Assembly: GCA_001789515.1 (NCBI GenBank) | Contig: MFZT01000026.1 | Location: 2,716-9,250 of the forward strand | Source of the DNA: Candidatus Roizmanbacteria bacterium RIFCSPHIGHO2_02_FULL_43_11 | Lineage (GTDB): Bacteria; Patescibacteriota; Microgenomatia; UBA1406; HO2-37-13b | Direction of reading: 5' to 3' | Length of the DNA: 6,535 bases | In this document: one piece after another, positions 1 to 6,535 of the stretch | Layout of the letters: the number at the start of each line of letters is the position of its first letter | Position numbering within the stretch: position 1 is the first letter of the stretch | Program-made: the position numbers and the translations under genes | The notes under the pieces: generated by a model | The model's database searches: none | What the model was told of the DNA's origin: nothing | Seen by the model: the letters and a program-made list of their open reading frames with translations, nothing else

Positions 1-1667
1 ATTCTGAAAAAACTCCTTCATTTATGGTCTCACCTGATAGGGAATTGTGGAAGTGTTTTGGTGCATGTCAAGATGGGGGCGACGTCATTTCGTTCCTGAT
101 GAAGTGGGAGAATATTACTTTTTCCGAAGCACTTAAGGAGCTTGCACAAAAGGCTGGTGTGGCGCTTGAATCGTTCTCCTTTGAGGATCGACAATGGAAG
201 GAGAAGGAAAAACTTATGCAGATGAATGCATTTGCTGCAAAGTACTTCCATTTTCTGTTAATGGAACATCAAGCTGGAGATAAAGCACGACAGTATGTTA
301 AGAAGAGGGGATTAAACAAGAAGCTACTTGAAACATTCCTGCTTGGTTATGCTCCCCAATCATGGGACTCACTTATAAAATTCCTTAAGAAGAAAAAATA
401 CAAGGATGAAGACATTGTCCAATCTGGCCTTGCAATAAAGAATGAAAAAGGAAGGCTGTATGATCGTTTTCGAGGGAGACTTATGTTTCCAATTATTAAC
501 GCACGGCATGAGATACTTGGTTTTTCAGGAAGATTGTTATCTTCAGAGGCAAAAGAGGCTAAATATGTCAATACTCCAGAAACGCCTTTATATCATAAAA
601 GAGAAACGCTATTTGGAATGCACGTTGCCCATGAGGCTATTCGTGAAGGACAGGCAGCAGTGCTTGTGGAAGGTGAATTTGACATGATTTCATCATTCAA
701 GCATGACATTAAGAATACTGTTGCAATCAAGGGCTCTGCTGTCACAAGGGATCAGCTTATGTTGCTCAAGCGCTTTACAACGCGAGTCATTCTTGCACTT
801 GACGCTGATTTTTCAGGCGCGCAAACGACATTGCGAGCGATTAAGGATGCCGAAAGCATGGATTTTCGTGTCGATGTTATACAGTTTGATTCCGGGAAAG
901 ATCCAGATGAGGCTCTGCAAAATAATCCCATTGCATATAAAAAGACACTTCAAAAACCTACTCCTATCTACGATTTCATTATTGATCTTGCGCTGAAACG
1001 TCATGATCCACAAGACCCATACGGGAAAAAGGAAATTGCCGTACAAGCATTGCCATTTTTACATTCCATCGCCAATCCCATTGTCAAAGGCCATTACATG
1101 AAAAAATTGGCAGATATTTTAGATGTCCATGAGCATGACATTACATCAATGGCACGTACATTTGACAAAGAATCTGAGAAAAAAAGAGTGTACCAACGTA
1201 CGCGCAACACATCACCTGATGATCGTTATAGTACCCTGCAAAAATATATCCTAGCCGTTCTTGTTCAAAGCGATCACACATTGAAAGTATGCAGCACCAT
1301 TGCTTCTCAAATCCAGCCTGAAGATTTTTCAATACCAGCATACAAAAACATATTTACCTACTTTATCGATTACATACACTCAAAAGAGAATGATCAGAAA
1401 AATTTTAATCTTACCTCATTCACAGCCACATTTTCAGATCCCTTACAAGCTATCCTTGATGAGCTTTTCTTATTCGATCTTTCAGTAGTGCCTACAATGG
1501 ACGAACATGATACAGAAAAAACCTTTCATAAATCACTTCTTGAGTTAAAACAGTACGCTTTGCGCTCTAGAATAAAAGGTGCTGCTCAAAATATTCATGA
1601 TGCTGATTCAATAACTGCTTTGTCGCGTAAACTAGCTCAGGTTGAAAAAGAGCTTCGTATTCTGTAA
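1..1667 (+). CDS. dnaG: DNA primase DnaG, 5'-truncated by the window edge
   Basis: DnaG makes the short RNA primers for lagging-strand and restart DNA synthesis at the replication fork. The frame is open to the left edge: bases 3-23 read SEKTPSF, the end of the CHC2 zinc-ribbon signature, so the ATG at 24 is internal and the true start lies upstream. The second zinc half is CFGAC at 54-68, spaced CxxxC rather than the usual CxxC. The catalytic core follows: [11 protein letters not shown] near 460-490, then the Toprim domain with VEGEFD (666-683), KGSAVT and DADFSG (801-818), which supply the expected metal-binding acidic residues. The last ~160 residues are poorly conserved and probably form the DnaB-helicase-binding domain. 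The 555 visible residues plus a missing zinc-ribbon half fit the usual ~600. TAA lies one base before an rpoD ATG, suggesting co-transcription. Confidence 0.96.
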   Translation, partial: SEKTPSFMVSPDRELWKCFGACQDGGDVISFLMKWENITFSEALKELAQKAGVALESFSFEDRQWKEKEKLMQMNAFAAKYFHFLLMEHQAGDKARQYVKKRGLNKKLLETFLLGYAPQSWDSLIKFLKKKKYKDEDIVQSGLAIKNEKGRLYDRFRGRLMFPIINARHEILGFSGRLLSSEAKEAKYVNTPETPLYHKRETLFGMHVAHEAIREGQAAVLVEGEFDMISSFKHDIKNTVAIKGSAVTRDQLMLLKRFTTRVILALDADFSGAQTTLRAIKDAESMDFRVDVIQFDSGKDPDEALQNNPIAYKKTLQKPTPIYDFIIDLALKRHDPQDPYGKKEIAVQALPFLHSIANPIVKGHYMKKLADILDVHEHDITSMARTFDKESEKKRVYQRTRNTSPDDRYSTLQKYILAVLVQSDHTLKVCSTIASQIQPEDFSIPAYKNIFTYFIDYIHSKENDQKNFNLTSFTATFSDPLQAILDELFLFDLSVVPTMDEHDTEKTFHKSLLELKQYALRSRIKGAAQNIHDADSITALSRKLAQVEKELRIL

Positions 1668-1677
1668 AATGCTGCCA
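1642..1677 (+). promoter_or_regulatory. Candidate sigma-70 promoter for rpoD inside the end of dnaG, possibly leaderless
   Basis: TTGAAA at 1642-1647 (5 of 6 to the -35 consensus) is followed by a 17-base spacer and TAAAAT at 1665-1670 (5 of 6 to the -10 consensus). Standard geometry puts +1 at about 1677, one base before the ATG at 1678, so the transcript would have no leader. The -10 box overlaps the dnaG stop codon and the alternative rpoD ATG at 1669. Independent promoters for rpoD inside dnaG are known in the E. coli macromolecular-synthesis operon. This is motif matching by eye in AT-rich coding DNA, where chance matches occur. Confidence 0.45.
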
Positions 1678-2769
1678 ATGACCTCTCAAAAAATACCGAA
1701 GAGTGTTAGTGAGCTTCTTGATCAAGGACAGGAAAATGGGTTCATTGTGATTGATGATATTTTTTTTGTATTTCCTGAGCCGGAAAAAAATATTGAAGCA
1801 GTCGACGATTTTTTTGACCAAGCTATCCATCTTAATATTGATATCTTTGAAAATGTTGCTTCTCACGAAGAAGAGGATGCCCGCCGCTCAATCGAGGAGA
1901 TTGAAAAGGAGCTTAGAAAACTTATTACATCAAAGCAAGGAGAGTCTCTTGATCCTATCAAGATGTACTTGAAGGAGATTGGTATGTATCCTCTGCTTAC
2001 ATTTGAGCAGGAGATTGATCTTGCAAAGCGTTACGAGAAGAATGATATGGATGCTCGCAGGACACTTATTCGATCAAATCTCCGGCTTGTCGTGTCTATC
2101 GCAAAAAAGTATCTTGGCCGCAGGTTGTCCTTTCTTGATCTCATTCAGGAAGGAAACCAAGGTCTTATTAAGGCCGTTGAAAAATACGACTGGCATCGTG
2201 GCTATAAGTTTTCAACCTACGCTACATGGTGGATTCGCCAGGCAATCACCCGTGCTATTGCTGACCAATCCCGCACTATCCGCATTCCTGTGCATATGGT
2301 TGACAACATCAATCGCTACTACAAAACCCAACGCAAATTAACACAACAACTCGGACGCGAGCCGAAAAATAAGGAAGTTGCTAAAGAAATGGAGATTGGT
2401 GAAAAGGAGGTCGAGAATTTAATCAGAATTTCACAGCATCCCAAGTCACTGTCTACCCCCATTGGAGATGATAAAGAGACAACTCTGGAGCAATTTATAT
2501 CAGATGGAGACCAGCCCTCATTATACGACACTGTTTCCAAGGAGTTTTTGCGCGATTACTTGAATGAAGTTTTGGAAACACTGTCTGATCGGGAAAAAAG
2601 GGTGCTTATTATGAGATTTGGCTTAGATGATGGCAAGCCAAAAACACTGGAGGATGTTGGGAAGGAATTTAATGTTACTCGCGAGCGTATCAGGCAGATT
2701 GAAGCAAAGGCTATTCGTAAACTACGGCATCCAACAAGAGCACGGAAACTTAAAGATTTCATCGACTAG
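1669..2769 (+). CDS. rpoD: Primary RNA polymerase sigma factor, sigma-70 family group 1
   Basis: This housekeeping sigma factor directs core RNA polymerase to -35/-10 promoters. From the ATG at 1669 it has 366 residues. Residues ~10-60 look like a short region 1.1 ([15 protein letters not shown]). Region 1.2 is at 95-121 ([17 protein letters not shown]), region 2 at 130-210 with [18 protein letters not shown] and the promoter-melting and -10-binding segment [18 protein letters not shown], and region 3 at 211-290. Region 4 runs from 300 to the end, with the -35-binding helix-turn-helix [20 protein letters not shown]. Region 2.4 and 4.2 residues look canonical. The large acidic insert before region 2 seen in proteobacterial RpoD is absent. 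The start is uncertain: 1669 sits one base after the dnaG TAA, but 1678 (MTSQKIPK) fits the predicted leaderless promoter. Neither has a Shine-Dalgarno sequence. The TTG at 1642 is unlikely because it overlaps dnaG with non-sigma-like residues. Confidence 0.96.
   Translation: MLPMTSQKIPKSVSELLDQGQENGFIVIDDIFFVFPEPEKNIEAVDDFFDQAIHLNIDIFENVASHEEEDARRSIEEIEKELRKLITSKQGESLDPIKMYLKEIGMYPLLTFEQEIDLAKRYEKNDMDARRTLIRSNLRLVVSIAKKYLGRRLSFLDLIQEGNQGLIKAVEKYDWHRGYKFSTYATWWIRQAITRAIADQSRTIRIPVHMVDNINRYYKTQRKLTQQLGREPKNKEVAKEMEIGEKEVENLIRISQHPKSLSTPIGDDKETTLEQFISDGDQPSLYDTVSKEFLRDYLNEVLETLSDREKRVLIMRFGLDDGKPKTLEDVGKEFNVTRERIRQIEAKAIRKLRHPTRARKLKDFID
1757..1793. repeat. 10-bp AT inverted repeat inside the rpoD region 1.1 coding sequence
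   Basis: Bases 1757-1766 (ATATTTTTTT) are the exact reverse complement of 1784-1793 (AAAAAAATAT), with a 17-base spacer. A competing inner stem pairs TTTCC (1771-1775) with GGAAA (1782-1786). In the rpoD mRNA this could form a weak hairpin about 80-120 bases from the start. The arms are homopolymer runs (T8 and A7), so the pairing may be a by-product of F and K codon choice. Confidence 0.4.
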
Positions 2770-2800
2770 AAGTCGATTCAAACCCCCCCCTTATTTTTTT
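2761..2800 (+). terminator. Possible transcription terminator after rpoD; hairpin spans the stop codon
   Basis: ATCGACT (2761-2767) and AGTCGAT (2771-2777) form a perfect 7-bp stem with an AGA loop, and the rpoD TAG straddles stem and loop. It is followed by a C8 tract (2783-2790) and TTATTTTTTT (2791-2800). The T tract begins 13 bases after the stem, which is too far for a textbook Rho-independent terminator, and the stem has only 3 G:C pairs. The position between convergent genes makes a termination role plausible but unproven. Read on the - strand, the same stem has no T tract after it. Confidence 0.35.
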
Positions 2801-2806
2801 CAGATT

Positions 2807-2816
2807 ATAGGCCTAT
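2807..2816. repeat. 10-bp perfect palindrome at the helicase stop codon
   Basis: ATAGGCCTAT reads the same on both strands and overlaps the helicase-nuclease TAG stop (2815-2813, - strand). It has no loop, so it is a poor hairpin. It could be a protein-binding site or chance. No second copy was noticed in the window. Confidence 0.3.
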
Positions 2817-5800
2817 GCTTGTGGCTCAGTAAGAAATTTTAGTGTGCGTATTTCCTCCATCACTGTTTTGATAAGCTTTTTTAGATCCTCAACATCAGCT
2901 TGTTGAAGGGTAAGAATCCTTTGTACATGTTTACCCGATGCAGTTGGCTGTATAAAATCAAACACTCCTTCCTCAACTGAGTATGGAAAGGTCTCATCTA
3001 ACTCTGCAAGAAGCTTATAAAAGAGAAGCTGGCGTTTATATGGGCCTCGAATGCTTTCTGGCAGTTCAGATTCTCGCACCGAAATTGAGACTGATACCGT
3101 CTTACCTTCAATATCATTGATAGATTTGATTGCTCCAGTTTTGTAATCGATAATACGCACTTTATTTTTGCTCTGATCAATGAGCTCAACCCTATCAATT
3201 TGGCCTTTAAGGGGAATGTCACCATAAATCGACTTCTTGAATCCTCTGCCAAATGCGTGCTCGATGTAAAGAGGTTTCTGCTGAGACTTCACGTAGTATT
3301 GAAAATATGAAACGAGTATCTCCTTGCCCCTTTCTCGATGTCTGCTAAAATCTTCCCTCGTTAAGAGTTCCTTTTCCAGTGCCTGCTCGAAATCATGTAT
3401 GAGTTGACTTTGTGTATATGAATGCCCCTGAAGCAAGGCCCTGTTCCAGTGCTCAAGACTTTTGTGCACTGCCGTTCCAAAGGCCATGTATGGTTTCTTT
3501 GCCCGTGGGACGTGCAGCAAAATGGTACGAATAAATTCATCAGTATCCTTCAGATATACATTCAATGCGGTGTTGGATAGAGCAAAGGTAGATATAATGT
3601 CTCTGAAGTAATCTTCATCAGTGACTCTGAGCTTTTTTGAATTTTGGGGCCTGAGGATAGAAGCAAGATGGTCTGAAATGTGGCTGGCATATTCCTGAGG
3701 CTCCAAAACGATTTTAATATTTTCCGGAATTTCTTCAAGAAACATTGACCCTGCAACTTCTCGTGATCGATGGTTGGTGTTTATTGTTTTTGCATATGAA
3801 AGAGAAACTTTTTTCCTGGCTCGCGTTAAAGCAACATAAAACAACCGACGGTCATCTTCATTTCTCTCTTTTTTGGAGATGTCAACATTTTTGATGAGAC
3901 CGGCTGGGAGTTTGATAAGATCACGGCTCCGGGAGTTGCCCCATACACCATCAATGACATTGGTCACAAATACATAATCCCACTCTCTACCTTTGGCTTT
4001 ATGAGCTGTTGATAAATGGACAACACCTTTCTCAATATTAAGATCCTCAGCTTCAAGACTTAAGTGATGTTCAGCCATTGTCATGATTGCTTTCAAAAAG
4101 TCAGACAATTTCATGTTTTTCTTATCATCAACTAACAGTCGTATTTCCCTAAAAAGAGTGTTCAGATTTGTAAGTAGCTCGATTTTATTTTCCTGAGATA
4201 AGACATAATTCATATATCCGGATTCATTAATGAATCCTTCAAACCATGCTGTGAAAGCCATTTTTGCATCGTTCTGAACCCATGTTATAAGCTGTGTCAG
4301 AAACGATTCAGCTTTTGAGAAGTCCTCCTGTAAGATGTCAGATCGCTGGTAGTATTTCATGAAATTTTCATAACCACCCTGAATCATGTCTATGATTGAC
4401 ACTCCTGCTTTGCCAGCAGCTCGAGCAATTTTCATAGCGAGCATTGCGTCAATGTCCAACCAGTCGTATGACATGATTTCGAAAAGCTTCTCATCTTCTG
4501 CACCCTTGCGAACATCACGAATGACAATCATTACCTGAATAAGTTGACGGATCATCTCTGCATCCAGCACATTTTCGCCGCCTTCAACTTCATAAGGGAT
4601 ACTCCACTTCTCAAGCACAGCTTGTATGTCAGATGATTCACGATTTGTCCGATATACAACGGCAATATTTTCTGCGAGTATTCCTTTTGAAAGCAAGCGT
4701 TTTATTTCTTCAGCAATATATACATGTTCAAGTGTTTGAGAGGGGAGGGCAGCAATGGTAATATGATCTCCTATACCATCATTGCTTTTTAGGCGGGTCG
4801 TTAGGGCTTCCTGCAATAGACCAACATTTTCGCTTTGGGTAAGCTTGTTTTCGCGTATGACAGCATGAGCTGCATCATATATCTTCTGTGTTGACCGAAA
4901 GCCCGCCTCAAGGGTGATAATTTTTGCTTGAGGATACGCGTGCAAAAACCCAATGGTGTTTTCTGTCGATGCCCCCTGAAAGCGAAAAATGGATTGATTA
5001 GGATCGCCCACAACAAAGATGTTGGCTTGCTGCCCCCAATAACTTGCAAGTAGATCTACAACCGTATTCTGCGATGTATTCGTGTCTTGATACTCATCAA
5101 CAAGAATGTATAACTTATGCTCCTGATATTCCATAAGTAAAACATCGTTCTTTTTAAATGCTTCAACAACAAAAGCAATCATATCGTCAAAATCATAGCG
5201 AAGGCGTTTTTTAAGCTCCTTCTGGTATGCTTGATACAACAGAAGCAACTCCGAGTTTTTTTCTTTCTGAATCTCCAGCTTCTTCAATGCAGTGCCTTTA
5301 AGGTCTTGAGCATCGAATTCGTGTTTGATTACTTTTTGAAAATCTGCTGGCACGATAGCTTCTCTTTTTAAGTGCGATATTGACGAAATAACATCTCTCA
5401 AATAAAAGAGCGGCGTGTTAATTGGACGAAGAGCTCGAATGTTTGACGTTTGAAGAAGTTCCTGAAAAACTTCATATTTTTCAAGTTCACTGAGAGGTTC
5501 ACTTCCTTGCTCGATTGGAAAATACTCCGGATGGCTACGAATAACATCGGCACAAAAAGCGTGAAACGTCATGATATTGACATAATATCCCTGCTTGCCA
5601 ATCATACTTACTACCCGTTTACGCATGTTTGCAGCAGCAGATTCAGTAAAGGTCAAGGCCAGGATCGCATACGGTGGCGTATCTGTTACTGATAGTATGT
5701 GTGCAATACGAGCGGCCAAAACGTGTGTCTTCCCAGTACCCGGACCAGCAACTACCATAACTGGTCCATCAAGCGTTTCAACAGCAGCGCGCTGAATTGG

Positions 5801-5842
5801 GTTGAGTTGCCTAAAAATATCCTCAAATACAGATTTTGTCAT
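2813..5842 (-). CDS. UvrD-like superfamily 1A helicase fused to a RecB-type PD-(D/E)XK nuclease
   Basis: This is probably an ATP-driven 3'-5' DNA helicase and nuclease that processes double-strand ends or repair intermediates in the cytoplasm. The 1009 residues carry all expected SF1A motifs: Q motif LNPIQ (13-17), Walker A AGPGTGKT (32-39), motif Ia LTFTESAAANMR, Walker B VDEYQD (248-253), motif III GDPNQSIFRFQGA (279-291), motif IV GFRST (314-318), motif V STAHKAKGREWD (611-622) and motif VI VALTRAR (670-676). The C-terminal ~260 residues are a nuclease with FGTAVH (788-793), GQID (880-883), DYKTG (899-903) and QLLFY (938-942). These supply the full RecB-type set H793, D883, D899, K901, Q938 and Y942. 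C97 is the only cysteine, so an AddB-style iron-sulfur staple is impossible. The domain order resembles mycobacterial AdnB more than PcrA/UvrD, which lack the nuclease. There is no Shine-Dalgarno sequence before the ATG. It lies 14 bp downstream of the FemABX gene and converges on rpoD. Confidence 0.93.
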   Translation of the reverse strand: MTKSVFEDIFRQLNPIQRAAVETLDGPVMVVAGPGTGKTHVLAARIAHILSVTDTPPYAILALTFTESAAANMRKRVVSMIGKQGYYVNIMTFHAFCADVIRSHPEYFPIEQGSEPLSELEKYEVFQELLQTSNIRALRPINTPLFYLRDVISSISHLKREAIVPADFQKVIKHEFDAQDLKGTALKKLEIQKEKNSELLLLYQAYQKELKKRLRYDFDDMIAFVVEAFKKNDVLLMEYQEHKLYILVDEYQDTNTSQNTVVDLLASYWGQQANIFVVGDPNQSIFRFQGASTENTIGFLHAYPQAKIITLEAGFRSTQKIYDAAHAVIRENKLTQSENVGLLQEALTTRLKSNDGIGDHITIAALPSQTLEHVYIAEEIKRLLSKGILAENIAVVYRTNRESSDIQAVLEKWSIPYEVEGGENVLDAEMIRQLIQVMIVIRDVRKGAEDEKLFEIMSYDWLDIDAMLAMKIARAAGKAGVSIIDMIQGGYENFMKYYQRSDILQEDFSKAESFLTQLITWVQNDAKMAFTAWFEGFINESGYMNYVLSQENKIELLTNLNTLFREIRLLVDDKKNMKLSDFLKAIMTMAEHHLSLEAEDLNIEKGVVHLSTAHKAKGREWDYVFVTNVIDGVWGNSRSRDLIKLPAGLIKNVDISKKERNEDDRRLFYVALTRARKKVSLSYAKTINTNHRSREVAGSMFLEEIPENIKIVLEPQEYASHISDHLASILRPQNSKKLRVTDEDYFRDIISTFALSNTALNVYLKDTDEFIRTILLHVPRAKKPYMAFGTAVHKSLEHWNRALLQGHSYTQSQLIHDFEQALEKELLTREDFSRHRERGKEILVSYFQYYVKSQQKPLYIEHAFGRGFKKSIYGDIPLKGQIDRVELIDQSKNKVRIIDYKTGAIKSINDIEGKTVSVSISVRESELPESIRGPYKRQLLFYKLLAELDETFPYSVEEGVFDFIQPTASGKHVQRILTLQQADVEDLKKLIKTVMEEIRTLKFLTEPQA

Positions 5843-5848
5843 GCGTAT

Positions 5849-5854
5849 AGTATA
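5849..5854 (-). promoter_or_regulatory. Candidate -10 box for a leaderless helicase-nuclease transcript
   Basis: On the - strand TATACT (5 of 6 to TATAAT) ends exactly six bases before the ATG at 5842, so standard geometry puts +1 on the A of the start codon. It lies in the 14-bp gap after the FemABX gene, where no Shine-Dalgarno sequence is present. No -35 hexamer is recognisable at 16-18 bases spacing and there is no extended -10 TGn. Read-through from the upstream gene is an alternative. Confidence 0.3.
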
Positions 5855-5856
5855 GC

Positions 5857-6535
5857 TCAGAGACTTTTGAGGATGCGCGACCGTGCAGCATGAGCAATGT
5901 TGTAGCTTTTATACAGTATCTGGTCTATTACAAGGTCATAACTTCCTATCATTTCAACGAACGTTGTGCCATAACCAGCCTTAAAGCGTGTAAATCCTGC
6001 CCATCCACCATCCTCCATTTCATAATCCGGAGACAGTGATCCCCACATGTCAAAGGTATGAGCTTTGTGCCTTTTGCCAAACCTAATCGCTTCCCACATG
6101 AGAAGGTTTGAAGCCATAACCTGTCTGTGTTCAAGTGACGAGCCACCGTAGGGGTAATATAAAATGTTATGGAAAAGAAAAAGATGGTATGCTGCAAGAG
6201 GAGTATCCTGATAATAGGCCACTAATATATGACTCATTGAGTCCTTCAATGATTCAAAAATAGTATGGTGATACATACGATTGTGACCACGATACTTCTG
6301 TCGCTGTGTGGTTTGAAAATACAGATCTGAAAATATTTGAAAACCTGCTTGATTAGTCATCTCTTTCACAATCACACCATTTTTCTGTGCCAGCCGAACG
6401 TTATATCGCCATTTTGGTTTCAAGTTCATAAAAAGTTCATCTTCTCCCAGCCGCAGATCGAGTTTTTGAGTCCATTTTGGGAAAAGAGGATGAGGAGATA
6501 CCACAACCCGTTTTAGAAAAATTTCATCTTCAGAT
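5857..6535 (-). CDS. FemABX-family peptidyltransferase, N-terminus cut by the window edge
   Basis: FemABX enzymes transfer amino acids from aminoacyl-tRNA to the stem peptide of lipid-linked peptidoglycan precursors, forming interpeptide bridges at the inner face of the membrane. The frame is open to the right edge: ten further in-frame codons (SEDEIFLKRV) precede the GTG at 6504, so that GTG is internal. What remains is mainly the second GNAT-like half. Counting the GTG at 6504 as residue 1, it shows PKWRYNVRLAQKNGV (30-44), YPYGGSS (117-123), FDMWGSLSPDYE (151-162) and GFTRFKAGYG (170-179), the typical FemX C-terminal signature with the conserved GGSS and W-A-G-F-x-R-F-K. There is no signal peptide or membrane segment in the visible part. 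It ends in TGA 14 bp before the helicase-nuclease ATG, so the two may be co-transcribed. Which amino acid it adds cannot be read from sequence. Some relatives act on other acceptors. Confidence 0.88.
   Translation of the reverse strand, partial: SEDEIFLKRVVVSPHPLFPKWTQKLDLRLGEDELFMNLKPKWRYNVRLAQKNGVIVKEMTNQAGFQIFSDLYFQTTQRQKYRGHNRMYHHTIFESLKDSMSHILVAYYQDTPLAAYHLFLFHNILYYPYGGSSLEHRQVMASNLLMWEAIRFGKRHKAHTFDMWGSLSPDYEMEDGGWAGFTRFKAGYGTTFVEMIGSYDLVIDQILYKSYNIAHAARSRILKSL

Noticed and set aside
1642..1668. TTG at 1642 as an upstream start for rpoD
   Set aside because: It would add MKKSFVFCK, which does not resemble sigma factors, overlaps dnaG and has no ribosome binding site. ATG codons at 1669 and 1678 fit better.
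1567..1866. 99-codon open frame on the - strand across the dnaG-rpoD junction
   Set aside because: It is antisense to two strongly conserved genes, is low-complexity (K/N/F/L-rich) and has no recognisable domain or start signal.
2404..2410. AAGGAGG, a perfect Shine-Dalgarno-like string inside rpoD
   Set aside because: It encodes in-frame residues of sigma region 3 (EKEV) and no ATG, GTG or TTG at a useful distance opens a credible reading frame.
2783..2790. G8 on the - strand as a G-quadruplex
   Set aside because: It is one G run with no further G tracts nearby, so an intramolecular quadruplex cannot form.
5857..5859. TGA possibly read as glycine, as in Gracilibacteria/Absconditabacteria
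   Set aside because: Reading through the FemABX TGA reaches another TGA within ten codons, the protein ends at the expected family position, and no in-frame TGA occurs in the other genes.
5450..5893. Several 64-80 codon open frames on the + strand at the 5' end of the helicase gene
   Set aside because: They are mirror frames of the conserved Walker A and motif Ia coding region and show no family resemblance.

Overview
The window is almost fully coding chromosomal DNA, AT-rich by eye (GC not computed), with four protein genes in two convergent pairs. The genes at both ends are cut by the window edges. No RNA genes, CRISPR arrays, insertion sequences or phage genes are visible, and no stretch over 300 bases lacks a gene.

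Layout: on the + strand, dnaG (DNA primase, 5' end missing) is followed almost without a gap by rpoD (primary sigma-70 factor), the downstream part of the classical macromolecular-synthesis operon. A 43-bp convergent intergenic region follows, holding an inverted repeat, a C8 tract and a T-rich tract. On the - strand, a FemABX-type peptidoglycan-bridge aminoacyltransferase (N-terminus missing) lies 14 bp upstream of a 1009-residue UvrD-like helicase fused to a C-terminal RecB-type PD-(D/E)XK nuclease.

Organism: dnaG-rpoD with a group 1 sigma factor indicates a bacterium. The short sigma factor, the primase zinc ribbon with CxxxC spacing, a single-chain helicase-nuclease, FemABX and the lack of Shine-Dalgarno sequences at both visible starts fit an uncultivated lineage such as Candidate Phyla Radiation/Patescibacteria. 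This is inference from remembered family features; no search was run. TAA, TAG and TGA all serve as stops, so nothing suggests a recoded genome.

Roles: the + strand pair supports replication priming and housekeeping transcription. The - strand pair combines a wall-building enzyme with a DNA end-processing or repair motor and has no obvious shared pathway. The most interesting signals are regulatory. A sigma-70-like promoter (TTGAAA-N17-TAAAAT) overlaps the dnaG stop and predicts a transcript starting at or one base before an rpoD ATG. A TATACT box ends six bases before the helicase ATG. Both suggest leaderless mRNAs. I see no clear new multi-gene system here.
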